NCBI GenBank assembly: GCA_024233305.1
Contig: JACKPV010000023.1
Span: 558,001-622,000, forward strand
Reading direction: 5' to 3'
DNA length: 64,000 nt
Source of the DNA: Verrucomicrobiales bacterium
Lineage (GTDB): Bacteria; Verrucomicrobiota; Verrucomicrobiia; Limisphaerales; J093
Numbering within the stretch: the stretch's first letter is position 1; the number at the start of each line of letters is the position of its first letter. Positions 10,057 to 20,336 of this stretch are shown here, one piece after another. Made by a program: the position numbers and the translations under genes. A model generated the notes under the pieces. The model worked only from the letters and a program-made list of their open reading frames with translations. It was not told where the DNA came from and made no database searches.

Positions 10057-13000
10057 GGTTCACGGGGAGGCTGTGGCTTGCCGATCAGGCGCACGACCAT
10101 TTCGAGCGGCGTGGCATCCGGCGGCAAGGCGGCGGGGTTCGGGCGATGCAACTCGTCGTCATTGCGGCCCGGTCGCGGGTTGTTGATCAACGCGGACGGA
10201 TCGAGATACAGCGAGACAATCGAGCCCTCGGATTGGGCGGCGAGTCCCTGCTCGAGCATCATCGAACCGTTGTACGCCCAGGGACCGGGCGCGAGCGGCG
10301 CGGGGTTGTCGGTGGTGACGATGAATGCCTCGAGCGGTTTGACGACCGGAGCTTCCTTCTCCTGCCAGACGACCTCGATCCGGACCGCCTCCCCCGGCAG
10401 GGCCTGGAGGATGTCGACGGGCAGACGCGCGGAGTAGGCCGGCTTGCCGCCCAGCAGCAGGAAGGCGAGGTGCAGGTGCAGCGGTTCCGCGGCGGTGCGG
10501 AACAGGCTCTCGTGCGTCTTGCCCCGTTGCTGCACCAACGCGTATTCGATGAGGCCCGTGCGCTGGTTCAACTCGACGGGAAAACGGAAGCTCCGGTCGC
10601 GCGCGTCCACCCGGACCACGCCGAGTTCCGGCAGACCGTCAGCAGTTGACGAAGCCGCAGGATCGGCGGGCGGCGCAACCGTCACCGCCGGAGGCGCCGC
10701 TTCGACGACGGGAGCGGGCGGCGCCGCAGGGGAAGGGCGGGTGGGCACCGGAGGCGGCTTCGCTTCGGGGATGCCCGGCAGCCTCAGGATGCGGGGCGAG
10801 CGCTCGCCGTACTCGGGTTCACGAGCCGGACGCGCCATCCATTCGGAGAAGCGCAATTCGAACTTGTCCTTCTCGAAGTCCCCCACGCTCACCCGCTGGA
10901 TGCTCCGAATCGGGAGGGCGAGCCTCCCGTAAACCGGCGAACTTCCGAGCAGCCGGCCGCCCGAGGTCGCCGTCGGTTCGAACCGGAGAATCGAACCGTC
11001 GTCAAGCACCACGCGCACCGCGTGTTCCAGGGCGGCGGGGGCCGAAGCCACCGGTCCGCTGTCCGCTCCCGGCACGGCGATGTCCACCACACGCGCAATC
11101 CGATCCAACGGGATGTCGCTGACGCGCTGCTTCGACGCGAAACGGATGATCCCGTCGCCGATGGCCACCAACCGGCCGCGTTTCAGGTCGCCGGTCTTCG
11201 CCACCAGCACGTGCGTGGGCGGATCCTCGCGCTCGAAGCGCGGGATGGTCAGTACGCGATCCAGGCTGTCGGGCTCGGGGTTCCGGGCCGCCTTTTCGTC
11301 GCGCCGGAGAATCGCCTGGAACCAATCGTCGCGGGCCGCGGGTTGATTGCCCGAATGCGGGGTGGGCGCGGGCAGGAAATCGATGGCCTTGAGATGCGCC
11401 CACGCGAGTTCGTCGTGTTCGAGGTAGGGCGACTCGAAGTGGAGGGTCTGCCCATCCCCCGAGCGCACCCGGACCGGAAACGCCTCGCCGGTCTTGAGGT
11501 GCAACATGCAGGTGAACGCGCCGCCATCGAAGGTGGGGCCGGTCCGCAACGAGTGGTTCTGCAACTCAATGCGGGCCCCGCCCAGGGCATCCAACCGCAG
11601 CGGGTTCATCCCGCCCTCGGGGATCCAGCGCAACGGAAACCCGGCGCCGGCAAAGGACAATCGCCCGCGCAGATGGCCGCCCGCATGGAACAACTCGTCC
11701 CCGCGCCACTCCGAGATGTCCGGCCGTTCCTCGCCCGGATGAAACCGCAGCACCTCGGCGCCCGCCAACGCGCAGGTCAACGGGGCTTCCGCAAAAGCCG
11801 TCTGCAACACAATCGTGTTCGTGCCGGCGCCCAGGAAGGCGCCGCGAACCGTGGCCCCGTCGGCAAGGGCAAGTTCGGCGCCGGTCGGCGTGGCCACGGG
11901 TTCTCCGTGCTCGTCCGCGATGCGGTCGACTTCTTCGAGGCTGATGGCGCGGCGGTTGCCCGCCGCGTCCACGACCCCGGCCCGACCCGCCTGAACCCAC
12001 AGGCGTCCCGGAATGATCTCGCCGCGCACCGTGCGCACCCACGGAGCGGGCAACTCGACCGCGAGTCCGTCGGTCGATGCCGGGCGGCGCCAGACCCGCA
12101 ACCGTTCGACGGCGAGATGGCGGCCCCAGTTCTGGAACAGGATTCCCGTCGGCTTCGGGGCCGGTTCGCCCGGCTCCCATTCCAGCACTGCTTCGTCGGC
12201 GCCCCGACCCAACTCGATCCTTCGCGCGCCGCCATCGAACAGCAGTCGCAGGCCCACCGCGCGTTCGTCGTCGCGCAACGGCGGCATGGGGACGTGGGTG
12301 TCCCCGTGCATGATCGCGAGTTCGTTGCCCGAGGTGGCGACTTGCAGAAAGCCGGCCGGGGCCAGCCCGCTGGAGGCAAACCGATCGAGCCCGAGCACGA
12401 AGCGCGGGCTTTCGCGGGAAGTGAACTCCGCGTCGATCTCGAAGCGTTCGGGCAGGTCGACCAGGTGGAACAACGCCGTGCCGGCCAGGCCGCATTCCAA
12501 CCGCCCGTCCGTTCCCTGCCGCCAGCCGGGTGGCGGGTTGAAGCCGCTCAGCGCCTGCTCGGGCAGATCCGGCCCCGACCAGCGCAGATCCAGCACCGGA
12601 TGTTGCCCTTCGCTCGTGTGGCTGAATTCGAGCCGCAGCGTGTGGAAACCGATGCCCAGACGCACGGTCGCCGACAACTCACGCCCCCCCAGGGCGATCC
12701 CCGCCAGACTGCCATCGACGTAGAGCCGGGCGGCATCGCGAGCCGAGAGTTTGAAGGTGTATTCGCCCGCCCTGGGCGCTTCGATGCGGCCCTGGAAATG
12801 GACGACGAAGGGGGTCTTGAGATAGGCCAGCGCAAGATCCAGGAACCCCCGCTCCTGACTCCCCTGAATCCGCGGGGCCAGCCGCGACACGTCGGGAACG
12901 CCGTCCCCCGTCCAACGCGGCCATTCGCGACTGCCATCGAAGCCGCGAAACGTCAGATCCCGGACCGGCCCCACCGCCCGTTCCACCCCCCACGCGCTCG

Positions 13001-13427
13001 CCTGCGAACCGTCAAAAACCAGGTCCGGATGCGCGACCCGTTCCAGCGAGCGGACCGCGCGCCGCAGCAATCGAAACTCCCCGAACGGCGTGGCGGCCAG
13101 GGTGAACTCGCGATCGTCCGCGCCAACCACCTCCGCGGTGAACAGATCCCCCGAAATCGTGGTGATGCGGAAAGCCCCCCGGGATTCGGCGGGTCGGGGC
13201 GGAAAGGAAATCGTGTCCAGCGAGCGCAGGTCGACCGAAACCGGCTCGGGAAAGAGCGGCGAGGCCCAGCGAATCCGGCCCGGCCCCGATTCGAGCAGGG
13301 CGCCGGGGAGGACGTCGCCGTTTCTCCAAAACAACCGGGCGGACGGTTCCGCGACAGCGCTTGCGCCGGCCCACAGCAACGCCATCGCGGCGAGGAACGA
13401 GCGGGCGGGTGGTCGTTGGGTGCGCAT
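10053..13427 (-). CDS. Large secreted protein with PA14-like domain
   Basis: An 1124-residue protein with a signal peptide (about residues 8-27, 'SFLAAMALLWAGASAVAEPS'). A PA14-like beta-sandwich sits at about 185-300: 'VVHFQGRIEAPRAGEYTFKL', 'RDAARLYVDGSLAG', 'IGFHTLRLEFSHTSEGQHPV', 'LDLRWSGPDLPEQAL'. Such domains commonly bind carbohydrate. Short beta-rich segments recur on either side ('VFWRNGDVLPGALL', 'DGATVRGAFLGAGTNTIVL', 'TGDLKRGRLVAIGDGIIRF'). A proline/alanine-rich linker at about 890-940 precedes a C-terminal domain of about 180 residues. I do not recognise a catalytic domain. It lies between two cyclase-repeat proteins in the MoxR operon, 13 bases after the upstream one and overlapping the downstream one, so the three are probably made together and exported. 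Confidence 0.8.
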   Translation of the reverse strand: MRTQRPPARSFLAAMALLWAGASAVAEPSARLFWRNGDVLPGALLESGPGRIRWASPLFPEPVSVDLRSLDTISFPPRPAESRGAFRITTISGDLFTAEVVGADDREFTLAATPFGEFRLLRRAVRSLERVAHPDLVFDGSQASAWGVERAVGPVRDLTFRGFDGSREWPRWTGDGVPDVSRLAPRIQGSQERGFLDLALAYLKTPFVVHFQGRIEAPRAGEYTFKLSARDAARLYVDGSLAGIALGGRELSATVRLGIGFHTLRLEFSHTSEGQHPVLDLRWSGPDLPEQALSGFNPPPGWRQGTDGRLECGLAGTALFHLVDLPERFEIDAEFTSRESPRFVLGLDRFASSGLAPAGFLQVATSGNELAIMHGDTHVPMPPLRDDERAVGLRLLFDGGARRIELGRGADEAVLEWEPGEPAPKPTGILFQNWGRHLAVERLRVWRRPASTDGLAVELPAPWVRTVRGEIIPGRLWVQAGRAGVVDAAGNRRAISLEEVDRIADEHGEPVATPTGAELALADGATVRGAFLGAGTNTIVLQTAFAEAPLTCALAGAEVLRFHPGEERPDISEWRGDELFHAGGHLRGRLSFAGAGFPLRWIPEGGMNPLRLDALGGARIELQNHSLRTGPTFDGGAFTCMLHLKTGEAFPVRVRSGDGQTLHFESPYLEHDELAWAHLKAIDFLPAPTPHSGNQPAARDDWFQAILRRDEKAARNPEPDSLDRVLTIPRFEREDPPTHVLVAKTGDLKRGRLVAIGDGIIRFASKQRVSDIPLDRIARVVDIAVPGADSGPVASAPAALEHAVRVVLDDGSILRFEPTATSGGRLLGSSPVYGRLALPIRSIQRVSVGDFEKDKFELRFSEWMARPAREPEYGERSPRILRLPGIPEAKPPPVPTRPSPAAPPAPVVEAAPPAVTVAPPADPAASSTADGLPELGVVRVDARDRSFRFPVELNQRTGLIEYALVQQRGKTHESLFRTAAEPLHLHLAFLLLGGKPAYSARLPVDILQALPGEAVRIEVVWQEKEAPVVKPLEAFIVTTDNPAPLAPGPWAYNGSMMLEQGLAAQSEGSIVSLYLDPSALINNPRPGRNDDELHRPNPAALPPDATPLEMVVRLIGKPQPPREP

Positions 13428-13440
13428 GAGTTCGCCGGTC

Positions 13441-14643
13441 TTATCGCTCGTAAACGGGCAGCAACCGATAGTTCAAGGCCAGGGCCAGCACGGTCATCCC
13501 GGTCCCGTAGGCCGGTCCGTGGTCGCTGGAAAAACTGCCGTCCTGGGCCTGCATCGCCTGCAGCTTCTCGATGGCCCGGTCGTTCCAGGCCTTCCACGCT
13601 TCCAGGTCGGAATGGAACAGGGCCTGCGCCATGTAGTAGCGGTAGTAGAACGCGTGGTCGGTGATGTCGAGGTCCTTGCGGCGTTTGATGAACTGCGAGG
13701 CGGCCTGGTATTCCGGCAGGTCCTTCCGTTTGCCGACCGCATAGACCAGCGTGCCGATGGCGGTGCGCGTCACTCCGTCGCCGTGGGCCTGCGCGGGTTG
13801 GTAGGAAACGCTGCCGTCTTGAAGGGTGTTGCTCTTGAAAAACGCCAGGGCCTTCTCGAGGGCTTCGTTCGGCACCTCGATCCCGGCATTCTTCGCGCCG
13901 AGCAGGCCCATCAGGACCGTGCCCGAAACCGTGGTGTCCGCGTCGCGCGATTCCGGGGAATAGCGCCACGCGCCGTAGGGGTTCTTTTCCTGCGCGGTCA
14001 GGGTGCAGCGCACGGCCAGTTCGAGGGCCTGCCCGACGCTGCGCTGCGACTCGACCGGCACGGTGCTGTCCTGCCAGAGCAAGTCGTCGTTGACGACGCC
14101 ATAGGCCTCCGACAACGCGAGGGTCGCGAAGCCGTGGTGGTACATCGGCCCGTGGCCCGGCCCGCTGATGTGGCCGCTGTTGGCGTCCTGGTTGAGGATG
14201 ATGTGGCGCAACGCGCGGCGAAGCGTGGGGGCATAGGGGCCGAAATCCGGATCTTCACCGCTCGCCATGAGCGCCATCACACAAATCCCGGTGATCCCCG
14301 GGCCGCTTTCCTGCCCCGGCCAGCGCCCCTCCGGGAGCTGCGTTTCGACCAGGTATTTCAGACTGCGCTCGGTCATCAACCGCACCGCGAAAGGCACCCC
14401 GCGGCCGTACTGGATCGCGGAGTCCTGGGCGCGCAACGGAGTCTGCGCGCACCAGATTGTGGCGAGCAGCAGGAAGGCAACAAGCGGACAACCTGCCCGG
14501 CCCGGAAACCGGAGGCTCATCCCCAGCCCCGGATGCCCGATCACCAACGAGACGGCAGTCCCGTTGGTTCGGAAACCCGGAGTTCGGATCTCGCGCCTCG
14601 GTCGCTCGCCGGCACCCGGCGTTCGGTTCAACATCGTGTTCAT
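13441..14643 (-). CDS. Prenyltransferase/squalene-cyclase-like repeat protein
   Basis: A 400-residue paralogue of the cyclase-repeat protein at the operon's end. Barrel repeats include 'MTERSLKYLVETQLPEGRWP', 'ITGICVMALMASGEDP', 'PMYHHGFATLALSEAYG', 'YGAWRYSPESRDADTTVSGT', 'LEKALAFFKSNTLQDGSVSY' and 'FYYRYYMAQALFHSDLEAWK'. The HHGFATLALSEAYG/YGAWRY pattern is typical of secreted repeat proteins of Verrucomicrobia and Planctomycetes, whose function is unknown. The start at 14643 is favoured by a Shine-Dalgarno-like AAGGA eight bases upstream. A second ATG at 14518-14520 would place the signal peptide ('CPLVAFLLLATIWCAQ') at the usual distance from the N-terminus and is a real alternative. It starts 25 bases after the stop of the DUF4175-like gene. 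Confidence 0.85.
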   Translation of the reverse strand: MNTMLNRTPGAGERPRREIRTPGFRTNGTAVSLVIGHPGLGMSLRFPGRAGCPLVAFLLLATIWCAQTPLRAQDSAIQYGRGVPFAVRLMTERSLKYLVETQLPEGRWPGQESGPGITGICVMALMASGEDPDFGPYAPTLRRALRHIILNQDANSGHISGPGHGPMYHHGFATLALSEAYGVVNDDLLWQDSTVPVESQRSVGQALELAVRCTLTAQEKNPYGAWRYSPESRDADTTVSGTVLMGLLGAKNAGIEVPNEALEKALAFFKSNTLQDGSVSYQPAQAHGDGVTRTAIGTLVYAVGKRKDLPEYQAASQFIKRRKDLDITDHAFYYRYYMAQALFHSDLEAWKAWNDRAIEKLQAMQAQDGSFSSDHGPAYGTGMTVLALALNYRLLPVYER

Positions 14644-14668
14644 CGGGCAGTTCCTTCCATCGTGCGCT

Positions 14669-17600
14669 TCATGGCCCGTCGGACCGCCTGGCCTCGAGCG
14701 CGTTGAAGTAAACGTCGAGCCCTTGCTGGAATTCCGCCGGCAACGCCCGTCCGGTCAGACCGGTGGATTGTCCCGGAGCGCGTTCTTCAATGGTCGCCAG
14801 CTCGGTATCATCGCCGATGCCGACGAGCATCAGCGCCGACGCGGCCGTGGTCTTGACCTTCATGACCGTCGGGTTGTTCTGCACGCGGCGGGTTTCGAGG
14901 AGAATCTCGATGACCTCCGAGATCGCGGCAATCGTCGGCGCGCCGGTCTCCGGGGTCTCGAGCAGACCCGCGGCCTCGTCCATCACCGTCCCGGCGCTGG
15001 TGAGCTTCTGCATGTCGGCTTGGAGCTTCTGGGCGTCGGGCAGTCCGCGAATCCGCCCGACCAGCTCGCGGGATTTGTCCGCCATCCCGGCCTGGATCGC
15101 CGAAAGCCCGGCGCCCTGTTGCTTCACCGTTTCCACCGGCATCGCCGGGCGCGCGTGATCGAGTTCGCGGGTTTCTTCGCGCAACTGGATCTCGCGGTTG
15201 ATGAGGCGCAACACTTCGACGACGAGTTCCGGCGGGAGACTGGCGGTGTCGCCGGAACTTTCCTCCGGCGACTCCTCCTCGTCGGCGTCCCCATCGTCCG
15301 GCGGATCGACCAACTGCTCCGCCCAACGATCCAGGGTATCGGCCCAAAACTCGGCCTCAATCGTGGATTTCCCGATCTCGTTCCGCCCGACGGCAACCGA
15401 GATGTCCCGCACCTGATCGACAACCGCAGTGTCGCGCATTTCGTTGAGCACGCGGGAGTAGTTCGCGGACGGACGCCGACTGGCGTAGGCGTCCATGTCT
15501 TCGAGGATCGTGAAGAGGACCTCGGAAGCGGCGATTTCGCGGGCGCCGAGGGTCTCGCGGGCGGCGGTGCTGGCGAGCTGATGACGTTCCAGACCGAAGC
15601 CCTCGAGGTCGTTCAACTCATCGGCGAGATCGAGCTGCCGGCGCGAAGCGGCCATGAGCCGTTTGACGAACGTGCTGCTCTCGAAGCCCTGCATCAGGCT
15701 CTTCATCTCGCGGGCCAGCCGGCCCAGGGAATCGAGCAGGGCCTCCTGCTCCTCGACCGCCTGCTGCACGAGGTCGCCGGCGGTCTCGGCGGCCTTCTTC
15801 GGCGGCGGTTTGCTCGGGGTGCTTCCCGCGAGCCCGACCGTCGGGATCCCCGGCCCGGCCGGGGGCGGCGGCGAGGATGGGGGAGGCGGCGACGGGGACT
15901 CATCATTGCGGGCCAGCGACTGCTCGGTCTCCGGTGCGGGAAGGGAGGGACCGGGTGGCGGCGCGGGCGGCGTTTCTCCGGGCGATTGCGCGTTCGTTGC
16001 CTCGCCCGGTTTTCCGGCCTCGGTGGGGGAATCCGCGGAAGCCATCGCATCTTCCGGCGGCTCGGGACTCGCAGCATCGGTGTCCCCCGCCGGCGCGGAC
16101 GGCTGCCCCGGCGCGGCAGCGGCGCGCTCCAGCAACTGCGCCACCGATGGCATCCGCTGACCGGCCACGGTTTCCAGGCGCTCCAACATGTCGGCCCAGG
16201 CCTCCAGCTGGCCGGGATCGAACTCCCGGTTTTTCACCGCCTCCTGGACCAGTCCGGCGCCGGTTTCGATCAGCGAATCGAGGGCCGCGGCGTTGGCCAT
16301 TTCGGCGGCCGCCTGGTCCTGGATTTGTTTGCGGCGACCGGGTTCGTCGAGGGCTTCGGGTGAGAGCGCGCGCAGCTCGGCGTTGATCCGGTGGAGCTGC
16401 AATTCGGTGTCGTGAACTTCCTGCGCCGCGCTTACCCATTGGTTCATCCGCGCCGTGAGCCACTTGAAATGATCCGACGGACTCAGGACGTGCACGATCA
16501 ACCAGGGCGAGCGGGAACGTTCCCGACCCGGCAGATAATCCTCGGCATAGGCGCGCAAACGCAGGCTTTGCGGCCGGACCTGCTCGCGTTCCGCGGAAAA
16601 CGTGGCGGGCGCCGTCACCGTGTCCGTGTAGGGATCGCCCGCGGCCACCAGCTTTTCGCCGCGGGCGGGCTCGGGGTTCTGCGCCGGATCCGGCAAGCCT
16701 TCCCATTCGAGGCCGAGACGCTGCAAACCGAAGTCATCGCCGGCCTGAATCTCGAAGGCCAGGACCTCGGTGGAAAGCACCACACGATTGTTCTCGAGCC
16801 GGCTGAGCACCACCGTCGGCGCGCGATCCTCACGGGCTTCGATCCGCAGGATTTGCGGTTCACGCGCCACGAGTCCGAAACGGTCGCGCCAGGTCAACTG
16901 ATGTTCCGTGGCGCCCTCGACCGCCAGTTCGCGGGTGGTCAGCCGATCGCCATCGACCGTCTCCGCCTCGTCGTCGAGCAGGGCCGCGGCGAGTTCGCGG
17001 GTGGCCCTGGCGGTGAAGGCAACGCGGCTGCCCTGCACCAGCTCGATGGTCCCGCCGCGCACCTCCTCGACGGTCTCGCCCGGTCGATCAAGGTAGGCCG
17101 GTAGCCGCACGCGGGCTTGCAGCTCCGTGAGCGCCGGACGGCTCATTGGCTCGACCGGAATGGCCAGGCGGGCGTCCCCGACTTCGATGGCGAGGGTTCC
17201 CGGCTGGGTTTGCGGCGGGATTCGGAAGTCGTACCGGACCTCGGCCAATGGCGTTTCAACCGGCGCCTGGTCCCGGTAGCGGGCCAGGGCGGCGGACGGT
17301 TTCCAGGGCGAGTCCGGTCGGAGCCCGACCTGCACGGCGAACGGTTCGGCATAAGGGACGACCCGCCGGCCGGCATCGGCTTCGAGCTGGGCGAACGTAT
17401 AGCGCGCGACCGGCCGCCAGGGCGTGGCCCAACGCTGCAGGGCGTTCCCGCCGGCGCCCGGCAACAGCACCAACACCGCCAGCATCACCGCGCCGGGAAT
17501 GCCGGCGGCCCACGCCCAAAGGCGGTGGCGCGGATGGGGCACGGCGTTCCGCAGATCGCGCTGATCGAGTTCGCCTTCCACCTGCCGCATCGCGGCCTCG

Positions 17601-18001
17601 ACGAGCGTCCGGCTGGCGCCCCGCGAAGCGGCGTTCTGGGCCAGTTCGACGACGCCCAGGAGGTGATCGCCGAAGCGCGGATGCTGGTGCCGCACCAACC
17701 GGGCCACCTGTTCGAGACGGCGGTTGCGCCAGACCCAGCGGTGGTATTTCAACGGCAACAGAACCACCAGACCGAGGCTGCCGGTCACAAAGATCACCGT
17801 GCGCCAACCGGACGGCGTGTCGAACCAGCGGTCCAGTGCAAACACCGCGAGATACGAAACCACCAAGCCGAACAACGCCACGAACCCGCCCTCGGCCAGC
17901 TTGATCGTGCGAACCCGGCGCCGGAATTCCTCGAGCGCGGCCCGCACCCGGGGGGGCAGCGGGACGGGGCTTTCGGCTGGTCTGGCTTCGCTCGGGTTCA
18001 T
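14669..18001 (-). CDS. DUF4175-like large membrane protein
   Basis: An 1110-residue protein with membrane helices in its N-terminal part: about 38-57 ('GGFVALFGLVVSYLAVFALD'), 66-85 and 150-172. A long, mostly extracytoplasmic region with beta-rich segments follows ('ALTELQARVRLPAYLDRPGE', 'FEIQAGDDFGLQRLGLEWEG', then 'HVLSPSDHFKWL...'), then helical stretches and a low-complexity Pro/Ser/Ala region at about 640-740, and a helical C-terminal third. The N-terminal pattern and the position directly downstream of MoxR/DUF58/BatA/VWA genes fit the DUF4175 proteins of PVC and alphaproteobacterial operons. No enzymatic motif is visible, and a scaffold role in the envelope complex is inference. It starts 123 bases after the VWA gene; that gap shows no clear promoter. 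Confidence 0.75.
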   Translation of the reverse strand: MNPSEARPAESPVPLPPRVRAALEEFRRRVRTIKLAEGGFVALFGLVVSYLAVFALDRWFDTPSGWRTVIFVTGSLGLVVLLPLKYHRWVWRNRRLEQVARLVRHQHPRFGDHLLGVVELAQNAASRGASRTLVEAAMRQVEGELDQRDLRNAVPHPRHRLWAWAAGIPGAVMLAVLVLLPGAGGNALQRWATPWRPVARYTFAQLEADAGRRVVPYAEPFAVQVGLRPDSPWKPSAALARYRDQAPVETPLAEVRYDFRIPPQTQPGTLAIEVGDARLAIPVEPMSRPALTELQARVRLPAYLDRPGETVEEVRGGTIELVQGSRVAFTARATRELAAALLDDEAETVDGDRLTTRELAVEGATEHQLTWRDRFGLVAREPQILRIEAREDRAPTVVLSRLENNRVVLSTEVLAFEIQAGDDFGLQRLGLEWEGLPDPAQNPEPARGEKLVAAGDPYTDTVTAPATFSAEREQVRPQSLRLRAYAEDYLPGRERSRSPWLIVHVLSPSDHFKWLTARMNQWVSAAQEVHDTELQLHRINAELRALSPEALDEPGRRKQIQDQAAAEMANAAALDSLIETGAGLVQEAVKNREFDPGQLEAWADMLERLETVAGQRMPSVAQLLERAAAAPGQPSAPAGDTDAASPEPPEDAMASADSPTEAGKPGEATNAQSPGETPPAPPPGPSLPAPETEQSLARNDESPSPPPPSSPPPPAGPGIPTVGLAGSTPSKPPPKKAAETAGDLVQQAVEEQEALLDSLGRLAREMKSLMQGFESSTFVKRLMAASRRQLDLADELNDLEGFGLERHQLASTAARETLGAREIAASEVLFTILEDMDAYASRRPSANYSRVLNEMRDTAVVDQVRDISVAVGRNEIGKSTIEAEFWADTLDRWAEQLVDPPDDGDADEEESPEESSGDTASLPPELVVEVLRLINREIQLREETRELDHARPAMPVETVKQQGAGLSAIQAGMADKSRELVGRIRGLPDAQKLQADMQKLTSAGTVMDEAAGLLETPETGAPTIAAISEVIEILLETRRVQNNPTVMKVKTTAASALMLVGIGDDTELATIEERAPGQSTGLTGRALPAEFQQGLDVYFNALEARRSDGP

Positions 18002-18124
18002 GAATACCGGTCCGCGGGTTCGGCGCCCGGCGCGTCCGGCCCGCGCGGAGGCAGGAGGTTCTCCCGCCGGCTCTCGGGGCGGTGCGTTCGGAGATGATGC
18101 CGGTCGTTGCGCATGAGCATTGCC

Positions 18125-20326
18125 CTAAACCGTGCCCGCCATTTTCCGCCCCGTCCAGAAGGCCGCAAGCAGCATGATCAGGAATCCCCCCCAGGCCGGG
18201 TGCGACCAAAGGCGCGTGCGGTGGATCGTCGGTTCGGGTTCGGGTAACGCGGCGAGGAAATCGAGCAGGCGGCCGACCTCGGACACGGGCACCAACCGGC
18301 CCTTGGTGACGGCGGCGATTTCCTCGAGCACATCGAAGCGCGCGAGCCGCCCGAGCCGTTCGCGGTTCAAGCCCTGCACCGAAAGCTCGGTTTCCACCGC
18401 AGCGCCGGTCTCCGCACAGGTGGCCAGCAGGCGATGCACCCCCGGTTCCTTGGGCGCGAAGGACCCCAGGAACAGTCCCCACGCATCCTCCTCGCCCGGG
18501 CGCAACCGGATCGTTTGCGTCCGGCCCGCTGGCGAAACCGCCTGGACCACCACCGTGCCTTCCGCCAACGGACCACCCGCCGCGTCGAGCACGTTCGCGT
18601 TCAGTGTGACCACGTCGTCCACCTGCGGCCGGTCCGGCGAATAGAAAAGCCGCATCGATTCGCCGCCGGCCATCTGCCGCTGATAGGCCATCCACCGCGC
18701 CACCTGCCCCCAGAACCGGTAATGATAGCGATCCTCGACCCCCTCGCGCCATCGCCACGCGCTGTCGGTTCCCATGAACAACACCTTCCCCGTTCCGTAC
18801 GTGCGCGTCACGATCAACGGCATCCGGCCCGAAGCCGTGGTTTCCCGGTCATGCACCGCCAGCACATCCGACCCCGCCCGCGCGCGGTCGACGGCGGCGT
18901 GCCAGAAGAACCCGGGCAGAGCGCGCCACAATGCCGTGTTTTCCTGATCGGTGTCCGCCAGGCGCGTCAGCAGGCTCCGCTGCCCGGACTGCGTGAGCGT
19001 GAAGTGCCCGGCCAGCCCGGATCCCATCCCGTTCGGGTGAGCCGGATCCATGACCACCGGGTAAAGGTCGCCGAGCGGACTGTCCGCCAGCGAGGCCTGC
19101 CTTCCGTAGCGTCCCGGCAGGAAGACCAGCCCGGCGGCCTGCGCCGTGACGAGTTGCCGCAAGTCCCGCGCCTGATCGAGCGTGAGTTGTTTCGGCGCGA
19201 CCCCGACATCGCCCAGGAACACGACGTCGAACCGGCTCAGTTCGTTCGCCGCCGGAAAGCGGTCGATGTAACCCCGCCCGCCGCCGACGTTGGGAAGTTG
19301 CGGGTGGAAGAGCAGGCAGGTGACCTGCACGCCGGGATCGCGTTCGAGGGCGTTGCGCAGGTAGCGGTATTCCCAGCGTGGCTGCGATTCGACGAGCAGG
19401 ACCTGCAGTTGCTCGCGGCGGATGGTGATGGGGGTCGTGAGGTGATTGTTCTCGCTGACGACTTCCTGCGGATCGCGCGGAACCTCTAGGCGCAGCTCGA
19501 AGTCGCCGGTCGCAGGCGGGGTCCAGGCCACGTTGTCCTGGGCCTGTCCCATCGCCGGCACGCGGACCACCTTTGTGAGCACCGGCACATCGTTGACACT
19601 GAAGGTCACCGTGACGTCACGGTCCTGACCGAGCGTGCTGCGGACGACGAACGGAATCCGCAACGGCTTTTCGGCCACGCCGAACGTCGGGGTGTCCATG
19701 CTCGCCATCTCCAAATCGGGCAACGGCGTCGGACTGCCCACGCCCACCGCAAACACCGGGACCCCCTTCATCCGAAACCGGGTCGCCGCTTCGACTGGCG
19801 GTTTGCCCACGTTCCAATCCCCGTCGGAGAGCACCACCACCCCCCGCAGGTTCGCGTGCGCCTCCAACACCCGGGCCAGCGCGGCGTTCAGGTCCGTTCC
19901 CTCGACGGGTGGATCGAGCGGCGAGGAGAACGGCTCGAAGACCAGGTCGAGATTTGCGTCGGCGGCCTGCCACGCGTCGTTGCGCAACAGCGGCGCCATG
20001 GCCTCCGCACGGCTCGCAGGTTCCTCCGAGGTTCCGTCCCCTTCGACCACATCCCGGGTCTGCATGCTGTTCGACTCATCCCACAGGACGACCAGCGACG
20101 GACGTTGATCCGGGGGTTGGGTCCGCAGCCATTCCGGCTGGCAGAGGGTTCCGGCAATGAGACCGACGAGCAGCAGGCGCAACAGTTCGAGCCCGCCGAT
20201 GGTCGCGCGGTAACCGCTGCGCTTCCACGCGAGCCAGCCGAGAACGCCCGTCACAACCACGACCAGCAACCCCGCCACCGTGACCGGCGCCGAGGGAAGG
20301 AACGTGATGCCTTGCGTGTCCTGCAT
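18125..20326 (-). CDS. VWA-domain membrane protein (operon BatB-like position)
   Basis: A 733-residue protein with two N-terminal membrane helices (about 12-30 and 40-60) and one near the C-terminus ('WGGFLIMLLAAFW'). Between them is a von Willebrand A domain with a MIDAS motif, 'SLVVLWDESNSMQTRD' (Asp-x-Ser-x-Ser), and 'LRGVVVLSDGDWNVGKPPVE'. A beta-rich part ('VTVTFSVNDVPVLTKVVRVP') and a region resembling class I glutamine-amidotransferase-like folds follow ('QPRWEYRYLRNALERDPGVQ', 'VVFLGDVG', 'GLVFLPGRYGRQASL', 'TYGTGKVLFMGTDSAWRWRE'). The start is the ATG at 20324-20326 (MQDTQGITFL), with GGAAAG seven bases upstream and ten bases after the BatA-like stop. The frame extends 128 codons further upstream, but that part overlaps the preceding gene. 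It likely binds a partner protein through the metal-dependent VWA site. Confidence 0.85.
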   Translation of the reverse strand: MQDTQGITFLPSAPVTVAGLLVVVVTGVLGWLAWKRSGYRATIGGLELLRLLLVGLIAGTLCQPEWLRTQPPDQRPSLVVLWDESNSMQTRDVVEGDGTSEEPASRAEAMAPLLRNDAWQAADANLDLVFEPFSSPLDPPVEGTDLNAALARVLEAHANLRGVVVLSDGDWNVGKPPVEAATRFRMKGVPVFAVGVGSPTPLPDLEMASMDTPTFGVAEKPLRIPFVVRSTLGQDRDVTVTFSVNDVPVLTKVVRVPAMGQAQDNVAWTPPATGDFELRLEVPRDPQEVVSENNHLTTPITIRREQLQVLLVESQPRWEYRYLRNALERDPGVQVTCLLFHPQLPNVGGGRGYIDRFPAANELSRFDVVFLGDVGVAPKQLTLDQARDLRQLVTAQAAGLVFLPGRYGRQASLADSPLGDLYPVVMDPAHPNGMGSGLAGHFTLTQSGQRSLLTRLADTDQENTALWRALPGFFWHAAVDRARAGSDVLAVHDRETTASGRMPLIVTRTYGTGKVLFMGTDSAWRWREGVEDRYHYRFWGQVARWMAYQRQMAGGESMRLFYSPDRPQVDDVVTLNANVLDAAGGPLAEGTVVVQAVSPAGRTQTIRLRPGEEDAWGLFLGSFAPKEPGVHRLLATCAETGAAVETELSVQGLNRERLGRLARFDVLEEIAAVTKGRLVPVSEVGRLLDFLAALPEPEPTIHRTRLWSHPAWGGFLIMLLAAFWTGRKMAGTV

Positions 20327-20336
20327 GCGGCTTTCC

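Noticed and set aside
11022..13664. Open frame of 880 codons on the plus strand
   Set aside because: It is antisense to the PA14 protein gene and shows no signal peptide or domain.
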